Shown: positions 7,420-14,865 of the stretch, one piece after another
Numbering within the stretch: position 1 is the stretch's first letter
How the letters are laid out: each line of letters starts with the position of its first letter
Virus record (IMG/VR): IMGVR_UViG_3300028794_000009
Span: 1 to 46,721 of that record
Origin: a virus
Length of the DNA: 46,721 nucleotides
Strand: one strand, 5' to 3'
Made by a program: the position numbers and the translations under genes
The notes under the pieces: model-generated
What the model saw: the letters and a program-made list of their open reading frames with translations, nothing else
Database searches by the model: none
What the model was told of the DNA's origin: nothing

Positions 7420-8222
7420 CCATTATCGCCAACACGAACGAAGAATACCACGCCTCTGAAGGCATATCCAAATCTGGACTTTGGACGCTTTGGAGCAAGA
7501 CGCCGTTCCATTTCCGCTACGGCGAGCGCGTTGAAAAAGCGCACTTCGATCTAGGCTCGGCGTCGCACGCCGCTATCCTGGAGCCGGAAGACTTCGAGCA
7601 GAAGTTTTATCGCGGCCCCGACGATCGGCGCGGCAACAAGTGGAAAGAGGCTGGCGATTTCTGCGACGCGCACGGCATGACATTACTTACATCGAGCGAC
7701 TACGATTTGGCGCTCGCCATGCGCGACACCGCCGCCGCCTGCCTGCCATTGCAGCAGATGCTTGCCGGTGAAGTTACGGTCGAGCAATCGGCCTACAAGG
7801 TAGACGAGGAAACCGGCCTTATCGTGCGTTGCCGCCCCGACATCTACAACGGCACGCATAAGCTTATCCTCGATCTGAAGACGGCGGCGAGCGCGGCCAA
7901 GCCCGCGTTTCAGAAGGCCGTCGCGGACTACGGATATCACGTGCAAGATCCGATCTATACGGACGTGTGGTCAGGCGCAGGCGGCGGCGAGGTGGAAGGC
8001 TTCTTCTTCGTTGTAGTCGAGAAGTCCAGCCCGCCAGTGATTGCGGTCTACGAACTGGACAAGGCCGCCGTTGCCGAGGGCTACGAGATCTACCGCAAGG
8101 CGCTCAAGCAATATGCCGAGTGCGCCGAGGCAGACACATGGCCCGGCTATCCCGATGAAATCCAGACGATCAGCCTGCGCCCGTTTGACTACAAGGTGAC
8201 GGAAGCGCCGAGGAGAGATTGA
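7416..8222 (+). CDS. RecE-like PD-(D/E)xK exonuclease (DUF3799 type)
   Basis: The 268-residue protein matches the RecE C-terminal nuclease group. The N-terminus has the typical 'EEYHA..GISKSGLW' opening and a GSASHAAILEP helix. The catalytic core shows D142 in RPD and D153-x-K155 in LDLKTA, followed by a helix and a glutamine/tyrosine region (YHVQDPIY). Such enzymes resect double-stranded ends from 5' to 3' to make single strands for the paired annealing protein. RecT is encoded three genes downstream in the same operon. The ATGA overlap with the preceding gene fixes the start. Confidence 0.9.
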   Translation: MTIIANTNEEYHASEGISKSGLWTLWSKTPFHFRYGERVEKAHFDLGSASHAAILEPEDFEQKFYRGPDDRRGNKWKEAGDFCDAHGMTLLTSSDYDLALAMRDTAAACLPLQQMLAGEVTVEQSAYKVDEETGLIVRCRPDIYNGTHKLILDLKTAASAAKPAFQKAVADYGYHVQDPIYTDVWSGAGGGEVEGFFFVVVEKSSPPVIAVYELDKAAVAEGYEIYRKALKQYAECAEADTWPGYPDEIQTISLRPFDYKVTEAPRRD

Positions 8223-8223
8223 G

Positions 8224-8505
8224 ATGGCAGAGACTATCAAGGAGAAGAGCATGAGCACTGACATCGACTGCGGCGGGGCGGCATTCCCATGCGAAGGAGG
8301 CATGGACGGCGGCCTCTACCCAGACCCCGGCATGAGCCTTCTCGACTACTTCGCCGGTCAAGCCATGATCGGGATGATGCAGGGAATGCGACCATATTCC
8401 AACGAATGGGATAGAAGCGCTTCCGACGCATACAAGCAAGCCGTCGCAATGCTCAAGGCCCGAGACGCCATCCTCACCCCCTCCGTAAAGACGAGGGGGG
8501 ATTGA
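8224..8505 (+). CDS. Hypothetical phage protein (93 aa)
   Basis: AGGAGA lies at a good distance from ATG 8224. A second in-frame ATG at 8251 also has AAGGAG in front, so two starts are possible. The 'GMSLLDYFAGQAM' segment, followed by a helix ending in AMLKARDAIL, is a pattern common in small proteins of unknown role in proteobacterial phages. Its stop overlaps the next short gene as TGATG. It sits between the exonuclease and RecT and may assist recombination, but this is positional inference. Confidence 0.6.
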   Translation: MAETIKEKSMSTDIDCGGAAFPCEGGMDGGLYPDPGMSLLDYFAGQAMIGMMQGMRPYSNEWDRSASDAYKQAVAMLKARDAILTPSVKTRGD

Positions 8506-8642
8506 TGCCGCGCACCCGCCTCGCCCTCACTCGCCTATTCATCACGCTCGCTATGGCCGCCTGCCCCGATGGGACTGGCATTTATTCACGACTGCTTGCA
8601 ATCAATGAAGTTGTCAAGCACTACCAAAGGAAACCCCAATGA
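8505..8642 (+). CDS. Small hypothetical protein between exonuclease and RecT (45 aa)
   Basis: This short frame fills the gap exactly. Its ATG overlaps the previous stop by one base (TGATG) after a GAGGGGGG ribosome binding site, and its TGA overlaps the RecT ATG as ATGA. The N-terminal half is basic and hydrophobic (FITLAMAA), the C-terminal half charged. The overlaps at both ends are the main support for it being a real gene. No function can be assigned. Confidence 0.5.
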   Translation: MPRTRLALTRLFITLAMAACPDGTGIYSRLLAINEVVKHYQRKPQ

Positions 8643-9667
8643 CTGGAACACAAATCGCAGCACGTAGCGCCGCTACTCTCATCGACGTATTCGAGCGCAA
8701 GCAGCCGGAAATGGAAAAGATGCTTGACGGCACGATTTCCATCGATCGCTTTATGCGCATCGTCAAAAACGCCATTCTCAAAGATCCGGAAGTCGCCGAG
8801 GCAGATCCAACCTCAGTGTTTCTCGAAGTCCAGAAGGCCGCCCAGGATGGTCTTGTGCTCGACGGACGTGAGGCGGTATTGACACGCTTCAAGGGCCAGA
8901 AGAAGTTTCGCGATCCGGTAAGCGGCAAGGAGGAATGGCGCACCGTCGTCAACGTCGCCTATATCCCGATGATCGCCGGGATTAAAAAGCGCGTCATGAA
9001 TTCCGGCATGATTAAATCGTGGTCCGTCAACCTGGTATACGAGCGCGAGCTTGACGTTGACAAGGAGCTAGGCCGCCGCCGCTTTGCCTACTATGCCGGC
9101 GATAACCCGCGGATCGAGCACGAGCCGATTATTTTCGGCGACAAAGGCGATATCGTCGCCGCCTATTCCGCCGCGAAAATGTCAGACGGCACCTATCATC
9201 ACGAGGTTATGACGATCGCGCAGCTTCGCGCCATCAAGAGCCGCACCAAGTCGAAGAAGCAGGACGGCACCATCACCGGACCGTGGGCCACCGATGAGGA
9301 CGAGATGTTTCGCAAGACCGTCGCGCGCCGCCACTCGAAAAGCTTGCCGATGTCCAACGAGGACCGCCGCATTGTCGAGCGCGTTGACGCCCTCTATGAC
9401 TTCGAGCGCGATGCCGACGAGGTTTACAGCGTCAAGGAGGACGCCGAGCCGCCGAAGCCAGTAGCCAACAAAAAGGCAGGGAGCGCCGCTGACAAGCTCA
9501 AGGCTGCGAAAGCCACCAAGAGCCAGCCGGAGCAGCCCGCGCCCACGGACGGCCTGGAGGACGGCGAGACGGTCACGATTGACGGCGAGATTATCCCGGC
9601 AGACGCAGAGCGCGTGCCAATCGACAATGACGGCTATCGCGACGAGATGCCGGAAGACGTGTTTTAA
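8639..9667 (+). CDS. recT: RecT-family single-strand annealing protein
   Basis: The 342-residue protein has the RecT core over roughly residues 40-250. It includes helix-rich 'FLEVQKAAQDGL', the basic 'VAYIPMIAGIKKRVMNSG' segment and the C-terminal 'WATDEDEMFRKTVARRH' helix typical of the family. RecT binds single-stranded DNA made by the partner exonuclease and anneals it to a complementary strand. The tail after residue 270 is Lys/Ala/Pro-rich, then acidic, as in other phage annealing proteins that contact host SSB or exonuclease. The start is set by AAAGGA and the ATGA overlap. Confidence 0.92.
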   Translation: MTGTQIAARSAATLIDVFERKQPEMEKMLDGTISIDRFMRIVKNAILKDPEVAEADPTSVFLEVQKAAQDGLVLDGREAVLTRFKGQKKFRDPVSGKEEWRTVVNVAYIPMIAGIKKRVMNSGMIKSWSVNLVYERELDVDKELGRRRFAYYAGDNPRIEHEPIIFGDKGDIVAAYSAAKMSDGTYHHEVMTIAQLRAIKSRTKSKKQDGTITGPWATDEDEMFRKTVARRHSKSLPMSNEDRRIVERVDALYDFERDADEVYSVKEDAEPPKPVANKKAGSAADKLKAAKATKSQPEQPAPTDGLEDGETVTIDGEIIPADAERVPIDNDGYRDEMPEDVF

Positions 9668-9700
9668 CCGGGCGCCGCGCCCATACCCGAGGAGAAGAAT

Positions 9701-9916
9701 GTGTCTAAATTCGTAGTAGACTTCAGGAGTGTTGGCCGTAGCACGAAAGTGATTGAGGCTGACAACCTGACCAGAGCCAACCTCAAGGCTGAAACTATGT
9801 GCGAGGCTGGTGGCCTTTGCCTTGATGAAGCCGAGGTTACAATCAACTTCACGTGCCGGCCGATGATCAAGGTCGTGAACGACAACAGGGAACCGAAGGT
9901 AATCACTCTCGGATAA
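9701..9916 (+). CDS. Hypothetical protein (71 aa)
   Basis: It starts with GTG 9701 behind GAGGAGAAG. The protein is small and mixed alpha/beta, with three cysteines spread through the second half and no metal motif. It lies between recT and the last gene of the operon with a normal intergenic gap. No family is recognised. Confidence 0.6.
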   Translation: MSKFVVDFRSVGRSTKVIEADNLTRANLKAETMCEAGGLCLDEAEVTINFTCRPMIKVVNDNREPKVITLG

Positions 9917-9948
9917 CCCCTACCACCCCGCCACAACAGGAGACCCCT

Positions 9949-10302
9949 ATGGCAAAAGCACCGACCGCCCAAACCCCTGCCCCCGTGATGCCCCAGGCCG
10001 AGCAGACAACAACCGTCAGCGGATATGCAATCCAGATCCTCGCGTTTATCCCGATAGGCAAGAAGGATCTGGAAAAGCAGGTCGCAATCCCGACACTGTT
10101 GCTCGACATTCAGAACGGACACAAGACCATCGCCGATCTGGCGCCGTACCTGCATGACCACGAAATGCGCCAGAACTTTATCAACAAGCGGTTTCCGATC
10201 GCCACCGCTGCGAAGATGCTGGCCCCGGCCGAGCCACCGAAGACGGACAACAGCGAGCCGATGACGGACGCACCAAAGCTTCAGGACGGCGACGAGGAAT
10301 AA
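9949..10302 (+). CDS. Hypothetical protein, last gene of recombination operon (117 aa)
   Basis: ATG 9949 follows a GGAGA ribosome binding site. An in-frame extension to 9853 would overlap the previous gene and has no ribosome binding site, so the shorter form is preferred. Residues 1-22 are a Pro/Ala/Thr-rich disordered tail. The middle (25-80) is a compact helical domain containing 'AIPTLLLDIQNGHKTIADLAPYL', and the end is acidic. The tail-core-tail layout suggests a small DNA- or protein-binding accessory factor. The name and role are unknown. A rho-independent terminator follows. Confidence 0.6.
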   Translation: MAKAPTAQTPAPVMPQAEQTTTVSGYAIQILAFIPIGKKDLEKQVAIPTLLLDIQNGHKTIADLAPYLHDHEMRQNFINKRFPIATAAKMLAPAEPPKTDNSEPMTDAPKLQDGDEE

Positions 10303-10323
10303 CAGTTACGACGAGGACGAGAG

Positions 10324-10354
10324 GAAAGGCCGCCGCGAATGGCGGCTTTCTTTT
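10324..10354 (+). terminator. Rho-independent terminator of recombination operon
   Basis: GAAAGGCCGCC (10324-10334) pairs with GGCGGCTTTC (10341-10350) with one bulged base, followed by TTTT. It lies 22 bases after the last rightward gene and faces the convergent late operon ending at 10463. The intervening 10355-10462 stretch shows only weak overlapping stems around 10413-10446 and no gene. Confidence 0.8.
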
Positions 10355-10462
10355 GTCAGTCACACCCCAATTGATATCATGTTGTGGGTAAGGTCAGCTC
10401 AAATGCACATGGTCAACGGCATAAAGACGATGCCGGTCTTTGGGTCTTTCAAACGCATGGCT

Positions 10463-11830
10463 CTAAGTCCCGTATTTCCCCGCGTGCGGTGCGGATATCT
10501 TGATCTGTCCGCTTACGGCGCCAACGGCGAACTGTGCGTAGAATAGAAACAGCGGCGTGTTGTTGGCAGTTTCTTTCAAAGGCAGGAGACGTGCCGGGGC
10601 GTTCACGACTTCAGTCATGGCGCCGTACAGTGCTGTGCCGCCGTGGTTCTGGTCGAAAATGTAACCCAAGCCACCACGGACCGCCCAGCCGTCGAGGCCG
10701 ACAATCGGCCCGACGCCGCCCGGTCCCGTGATCTCAACATTCATTTCCCCCTCCATCCATTCTCCAATCAATAGTGAGAACGGCGTGGTGGACTGCCGGA
10801 AGAATAGGTTGGCGCTGGCGTTGCTGCACGAACCGGAGATGTCGAATTGTATCTTGCGGGCGCCGCTTTCTGTCACAATGGACGCTGTGATCGTAGCGCC
10901 TGTGTCGTTCTGAATGCGCCAGCTATCCGGGCAGACTGATCCGCCCACAAAGCCGCCAGTGATCGAACCTGCTGTTCCGCTAAGCGTCGGGTTTGTCAGC
11001 GCGTTGGTCGGCAATTCTTCAGTGACGCTCGTCGTGACGAAGCTCATGGCCGCGTAGATATTGGTCGCCATCTGCCGCGTGCCCTTGACGGTGGCGTGCA
11101 GAAGATCGCTCTGGTTATAGAGCGTGGCGTCAGACTGCGGCATCGTGGCGTCGTGGTTGACGACAGTAAGCCGCCTGCCAGTGAGCGCCGCAACACCCGC
11201 ATTGAAATCGAGGCGCTGCTGATTGAGTGTGATCCCAACACTATCGCCACGAGGAAGGATGCAGGAGAAGATGACGTGGATGCCGGCTGCGTTGTATTTG
11301 TCGATGGCTTGCGTGATGTTGCTCATCATCGTCGCCAGAGACGCACCGAACTGGAGATCATTGGTGCCAACGTGAATGATGATGTATTTCAGCCCCGGCA
11401 TGGCGGCGATGTTGCCGTCAGCTTGGGCTAGGATGTGGTCAGTACGCTCGCCGCCGTTGCCGACGGTGCCACCTAGCAACAGGGGCGGATAATTTACACG
11501 ACCGCCTGAAACAATCGACAGCCAGCCAGCGATTGAGCACCCGTCTGTTCGGGCTGTCAGGCTATCGCCCTCGAACACGCCGAGAGCACCCTTCGCAAGC
11601 GGGAAGATCGGCCCGTACCCCCCGCCCGATATAGAGGCGGTAAGCAGCCGGATAACATCGGCCCGCGAGCTACCTATCGAGACGTTGACGCCATTGGCAA
11701 TCATTGCCTGGAGGATCTTCCCCCAAATCTTTTCCTGCGTTTCCCCAAGCGTTAGCGCTTCAACGCCCGCGTCAATTACGTATTGCCGAACGCTCGACCA
11801 GAAGTTTTTATCGAATACACCGTCGCCCAT
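10463..11830 (-). CDS. SGNH/GDSL-family hydrolase, probable virion-associated esterase
   Basis: The central domain carries the SGNH blocks: GDSL with nucleophile S90, GTND with N157, and DLLH with D242 and H245. These enzymes deacetylate or de-esterify carbohydrates and lipids. The first 75 residues are a separate helical domain that could attach the enzyme to a tail or fibre. The region after about 260 is beta-rich ('NALTNPTLSGTAGS'), like a carbohydrate-binding jelly roll. Its place in the late operon, below the tailspike, fibre and lysis genes, suggests a surface-polysaccharide esterase on the tail; this is inference. Upstream GAGG supports ATG 11830. Confidence 0.85.
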   Translation of the reverse strand: MGDGVFDKNFWSSVRQYVIDAGVEALTLGETQEKIWGKILQAMIANGVNVSIGSSRADVIRLLTASISGGGYGPIFPLAKGALGVFEGDSLTARTDGCSIAGWLSIVSGGRVNYPPLLLGGTVGNGGERTDHILAQADGNIAAMPGLKYIIIHVGTNDLQFGASLATMMSNITQAIDKYNAAGIHVIFSCILPRGDSVGITLNQQRLDFNAGVAALTGRRLTVVNHDATMPQSDATLYNQSDLLHATVKGTRQMATNIYAAMSFVTTSVTEELPTNALTNPTLSGTAGSITGGFVGGSVCPDSWRIQNDTGATITASIVTESGARKIQFDISGSCSNASANLFFRQSTTPFSLLIGEWMEGEMNVEITGPGGVGPIVGLDGWAVRGGLGYIFDQNHGGTALYGAMTEVVNAPARLLPLKETANNTPLFLFYAQFAVGAVSGQIKISAPHAGKYGT

Positions 11831-11881
11831 TAGCCAAGCCTCGTTACGTTTCGCGGACCATACTATGCAACGCCAATGTCA

Positions 11882-12190
11882 TCAAGCATCGTCCGAGGCT
11901 GGCGGCAGCTTCGTTTTCTTCACCCACTGGACAATGATGTGACCGGCAATGAACCACGACGCGGCGCCTGCGATGATGGCCCCGGCCATGACGCGGTTAG
12001 AAGTCTCCGGCCAGCCGAACCAATCGAGCGCCACAAAGTAGAATGAATACCCTGATATGCAGGCAAAGAAGAACCGGGCGATTGCATCCCTGATGTTCAG
12101 CGGCCTAACGTAAAGTAGCGGGAGAATTGCCCCCGCTACCGCTCCTGCCGCTTTGTAAATCTCAGGGTCGCCCCGCTCCATCCTCGTCAC
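11882..12190 (-). CDS. Small membrane protein, three predicted segments (102 aa)
   Basis: Three hydrophobic segments lie near residues 12-28, 36-57 and 65-86. They are followed by a lysine-rich cytoplasmic tail (VKKTKLPPASDDA). GTG 12190 overlaps the previous gene's stop as GTGA, so the pair is coupled; ATG 12178 is an alternative. The size, three segments and basic tail fit a class I-like holin, and the lysis genes are close by, but several membrane proteins in this cluster could play that part. Confidence 0.6.
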   Translation of the reverse strand: MTRMERGDPEIYKAAGAVAGAILPLLYVRPLNIRDAIARFFFACISGYSFYFVALDWFGWPETSNRVMAGAIIAGAASWFIAGHIIVQWVKKTKLPPASDDA

Positions 12191-12708
12191 CACTTTCGGA
12201 GCGGTTGCGGCTCATGTGTTCGGGCGTGTGCGTGACGGAGAGTGCGAGATAAAACACTGCCGCGATGATTAACCACACTACTGTCATTCCCCGATACCAA
12301 GTCCATGAACCCGACGCCGCCAATCATGGCAAGGGCCAGGTAATTAAGCGCCTCAAGGACCACGCCAAAGTTAACTTGCGTCAACGGCGGCGGGAACCCG
12401 GTGAGAACCCCAAACAACTGTACAATATCAGCCGTTACCATGAAACCCATGGTTGTGCAAAGTCCATAATATTCCCATTTCTCCCTATGGTGTTCACGTA
12501 TTAATACAAGAACCGCGCCATCAAGCAGCAAGCCCACCAGTTGCGACGGCGGCCACGTGCTGCCAACTGGTGCGAGCTTCAGATACGCGACCGAGAGCAC
12601 ATAAGACGCAGCCAGCGCAGCCACCCACAAGGAGGCTCGCGGCGTTTTCCATGCCATCGCCATAACGATTGCGAATGCTGTCAACTGCGCCCAATTGTAC
12701 CAATACAT
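12187..12708 (-). CDS. Polytopic membrane protein (173 aa)
   Basis: ATG 12708 is preceded by GGAGG at eight bases and follows the upstream stop closely (TGATATG). A longer TTG-started form from 12744 also has a GGAGG and cannot be excluded. Five or so hydrophobic segments cover residues 8-130, with a basic His/Arg-rich C-terminal tail. No enzyme motif is visible. It is coupled to the three-segment protein downstream, so both may act together in the membrane during lysis or superinfection control. Confidence 0.6.
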   Translation of the reverse strand: MYWYNWAQLTAFAIVMAMAWKTPRASLWVAALAASYVLSVAYLKLAPVGSTWPPSQLVGLLLDGAVLVLIREHHREKWEYYGLCTTMGFMVTADIVQLFGVLTGFPPPLTQVNFGVVLEALNYLALAMIGGVGFMDLVSGNDSSVVNHRGSVLSRTLRHAHARTHEPQPLRKW

Positions 12709-12709
12709 A

Positions 12710-13042
12710 TCAACGGCCTCCGGATAGTGGACCAACTCCACCAATGGTAACGCCTCCGGCCGTGGTGACGTTCCCTAGATCGGCGTTATTGTCTTGGCAG
12801 ATCTCCACCTGAAGATGATGGAGTTCGGCCAGTTGCCTTGCCGCCGCCGCGACAGAGCCGGCCGCCTCGCGAGCCAGCGCAATGACCAGCTTTGCTTTCG
12901 TGCCGCGAACCATACCAAGCTCAACGCCGCGCACGGTCACGTTTACATTCTGGATGGCAAAGTCATAAGCCTTCGCCAAATGCTTGTCGGCGCCTGCCTG
13001 AGCAAGAACGCCAGCGTCCACGACTTCTGCAATAGTGTCCAT
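12710..13042 (-). CDS. Hypothetical protein (110 aa)
   Basis: ATG 13042 follows AAGGAA. The protein is alanine- and valine-rich and mostly helical up to residue 85, then glycine-rich at the C-terminus. It has no membrane segment or signal peptide. It lies between the spanin genes and two membrane proteins. I do not recognise a family. Confidence 0.6.
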   Translation of the reverse strand: MDTIAEVVDAGVLAQAGADKHLAKAYDFAIQNVNVTVRGVELGMVRGTKAKLVIALAREAAGSVAAAARQLAELHHLQVEICQDNNADLGNVTTAGGVTIGGVGPLSGGR

Positions 13043-13069
13043 TTCAAATTCCTTTGTAGCTCGATTGAT

Positions 13070-13330
13070 TTAGTTTCCTTCCAATGCGCTTGCTGCGTCC
13101 GCGAGAGCCTTATGTCTGATGCCGCATTCATCCAGCGACGAACGATCTTTGCTCCAAAGAACGATAGCGTCATCGTATGCCATATCCCCCGCAGGAATAC
13201 CAGCAGGAGCGCGGCAATCCATCTTGAGACTATGCGGGATCGTCGCCAGTACTGGCTTACTTTTTACGGAGGGCGTCGAGCACGCTGCTAGGCACAACAA
13301 TAGAGCAAGCAGGATTGGTTTTCCGTACAT
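13070..13330 (-). CDS. Rz1: Rz1-like outer-membrane spanin lipoprotein
   Basis: The 86-residue protein starts at ATG 13330, inside the Rz gene in another frame. Residues 1-17 are a short lipoprotein signal with lipobox LAAC, and C17 is the lipidated residue. The mature part is soluble with two further cysteines. In gram-negative phages such a lipoprotein joins the Rz protein across the periplasm and fuses the two membranes at the last step of lysis. The overlapped Rz/Rz1 arrangement is classic. AAGG is found about 10 bases upstream. A longer in-frame reading to 13501 lacks a signal and is rejected. Confidence 0.82.
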   Translation of the reverse strand: MYGKPILLALLLCLAACSTPSVKSKPVLATIPHSLKMDCRAPAGIPAGDMAYDDAIVLWSKDRSSLDECGIRHKALADAASALEGN

Positions 13331-13559
13331 CTGCAATGGCCTTTTCGACGTTGGATGAAGTCTGGCTTGCGATCTTTTCGAGCGCCTGCTTTTCGATTGT
13401 GTTGATTTTTGCTTGAGCGGTAACGCGCGCCTTCTCGGCCTCAAGCGCGCCGATGCGCTGCGCCTCTTTGAACCCGGCAGTATAGACGCGCTCAGCGGCA
13501 ACCCATATCCCGGCGCCTATGGCGATGGCAAGCGCGGCGATGATGATGATGCGGTTCAT
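13257..13559 (-). CDS. Rz: Rz-like inner-membrane spanin
   Basis: Residues 4-22 form one N-terminal membrane anchor, followed by a periplasmic coiled coil (about 30-80) rich in Ala, Glu and Lys. The C-terminal end is a short proline- and cysteine-containing tail of the usual Rz type. It would pair with the Rz1-like lipoprotein, whose gene begins within this one. GAGG lies eight bases before ATG 13559. The 100-residue length is at the short end for Rz proteins. Confidence 0.82.
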   Translation of the reverse strand: MNRIIIIAALAIAIGAGIWVAAERVYTAGFKEAQRIGALEAEKARVTAQAKINTIEKQALEKIASQTSSNVEKAIADVRKTNPACSIVVPSSVLDALRKK

Positions 13560-13568
13560 GGCGCGGCC

Positions 13569-13658
13569 TCAAGCTGTTGCGAGGATGATAACGACCAGCA
13601 GGCAAAATGCCAATGCCAGGATAATCTTAATTTTCTTGTTGTGGAAGAATACGCCCAT
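13569..13658 (-). CDS. Tiny single-segment membrane protein in the lysis cassette (29 aa)
   Basis: This short frame encodes a basic N-terminus (HNKKIK) followed by about 18 hydrophobic residues ending at the C-terminus. It overlaps the end of the upstream 99-residue gene by 32 bases and stops 10 bases before the Rz start, filling the gap. AAAAGG lies about 12 bases upstream, which is rather far. Placed between membrane proteins and spanins, it could be a small holin or antiholin. Its size makes the call uncertain. Confidence 0.4.
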   Translation of the reverse strand: MGVFFHNKKIKIILALAFCLLVVIILATA

Positions 13659-13926
13659 TGTCTTGACTGGCCTTTTCTTCTGCCTTGCCTTCAAGCACTC
13701 CGCGCGCGTGGCTTGAGGCGACCATAGACAACCTCAATTCAGCGAGCGCGGCTTTGAGTTCTTCCCGCGTTGACGATAGGTTGCCGTCCACGGCGAGAGT
13801 GATCTGGCTTATCTTGTCGTCGCGCTTTGCCCCGCGCCACGCGTTCCATAGCGTCGCGGTCAGTGAGCAGACTGCGGTAATAGCTCCGAATACCGCCGTG
13901 GCAAGGATGACATCTTCTGTGCTCAC
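13627..13926 (-). CDS. Membrane-anchored small protein, holin-region (99 aa)
   Basis: It starts at GTG 13926, overlapping the previous stop as GTGA. One N-terminal hydrophobic segment (residues 6-26) is followed by a charged, coiled-coil-like region to the end. This shape resembles small phage proteins found beside endolysins, some annotated as holin-like. The coupled order endolysin, two-segment protein and this gene supports a lysis role. Which member forms the membrane lesion cannot be told. Confidence 0.6.
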   Translation of the reverse strand: MSTEDVILATAVFGAITAVCSLTATLWNAWRGAKRDDKISQITLAVDGNLSSTREELKAALAELRLSMVASSHARGVLEGKAEEKASQDNGRILPQQEN

Positions 13927-14213
13927 TGCTTTACCTCAACCGTTGTCTCGGCAGTCGATGGTGTCGACTGATCAATGGAGCTTTGCGCGGTCTTGGCTTT
14001 GTCCTTGTTCTTGTCGTCCCACGAACCCAGGAACACATATCCGTTTACGAGGGCAAGCTGTGCGAAAAACCCCGCCTGCACCAGATCGCGAGATAGCGCG
14101 TTATCTTGGCCCCATATTGCCACGTAAAGAATAACGATATCGCAAACGATGAGCGATGAGAACACCGCCCATCGGCGCCAAAGCCAAGACCGCTCAAACA
14201 TAGAGGGTATCAT
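13923..14213 (-). CDS. Two-segment membrane protein, candidate holin (96 aa)
   Basis: ATG 14213 overlaps the endolysin stop as ATGA; ATG 14201 is an alternative. Two hydrophobic segments lie near residues 14-35 and 45-64. The C-terminal tail of about 30 residues is charged, then Ser/Thr-rich. Two segments, a charged tail and direct coupling to the endolysin make this the leading holin candidate. I see no named family. Confidence 0.6.
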   Translation of the reverse strand: MIPSMFERSWLWRRWAVFSSLIVCDIVILYVAIWGQDNALSRDLVQAGFFAQLALVNGYVFLGSWDDKNKDKAKTAQSSIDQSTPSTAETTVEVKQ

Positions 14214-14848
14214 GCCCCCGCGCCCTCGATCGCAGCAAGAAACTTCTTGGCATAGGCGGCGATATCGTTCGCCCGGTCCAGCCCATTGATAATCCGGCGC
14301 GCGTTGACCCAATCGGTTTTCGTCGCCGTGAAATAGTCGGCCAGCTTCTTGCCGGTAAAGCGCCCGTTGATCATGCCATCAAGCATAATGCGAACAGCGC
14401 AGCCCATCTGCAGCGCCTTGTCAGGGTCATCGGCAATCCCAAAAAGCTTGTAATTGTCGCGGCCGGTGATCTGGCATAGGCCGCGCCCGCGATACTTCCA
14501 CCCGTCGCCGCTCGCCTCATCGCCGTTGCCCATGCGGTTTGCGTAGGCCCGATTGGCGATCTTCACAGGATTGCGTGCGTAAGAAACCGCCACCTGCGGC
14601 GTGAAGTATTTTGGGAATGTGCCCACCAAGCCATTAGCCGAGTAGTTCAGGTTTTCCGAAATCGGCTCAAACTTGCCGCCAGTCTCAATCATCGGAGTGG
14701 CGAGGATATAGGCAAGCCAGCGGTCATCAGTCAGCCCGCGCGTTTCCCACTCGTCAAGGATGGCGTTCATGCCGTCTACTTGGGCCTGGCTGAGCTTGCC
14801 GCCAAACACTGAAGCGCGAACGGCTGGAAAGAATTTGGCGCGGTCCAT
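14210..14848 (-). CDS. Endolysin, glycoside hydrolase family 19 (chitinase-like)
   Basis: This is a single-domain GH19 lysozyme-type enzyme that would cut peptidoglycan glycan strands at the end of infection. The family's catalytic ETGG motif gives E55. The 'YRGRGLCQITGRDNY' segment and the downstream helix with 'NARRIINGLD' are characteristic. There is no signal peptide, so export needs a holin, and candidates follow directly. ATG 14848 is chosen because AGGAG sits six bases upstream; ATG 14854 is too close to it. The 212-residue length is typical. Confidence 0.93.
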   Translation of the reverse strand: MDRAKFFPAVRASVFGGKLSQAQVDGMNAILDEWETRGLTDDRWLAYILATPMIETGGKFEPISENLNYSANGLVGTFPKYFTPQVAVSYARNPVKIANRAYANRMGNGDEASGDGWKYRGRGLCQITGRDNYKLFGIADDPDKALQMGCAVRIMLDGMINGRFTGKKLADYFTATKTDWVNARRIINGLDRANDIAAYAKKFLAAIEGAGA

Positions 14849-14865
14849 AGTCATCTCCTGTTAAA

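Noticed and set aside
10413-10446. Leftward terminator after the SGNH gene
   Set aside because: Two short overlapping stems are present but no T-run follows on the minus strand.
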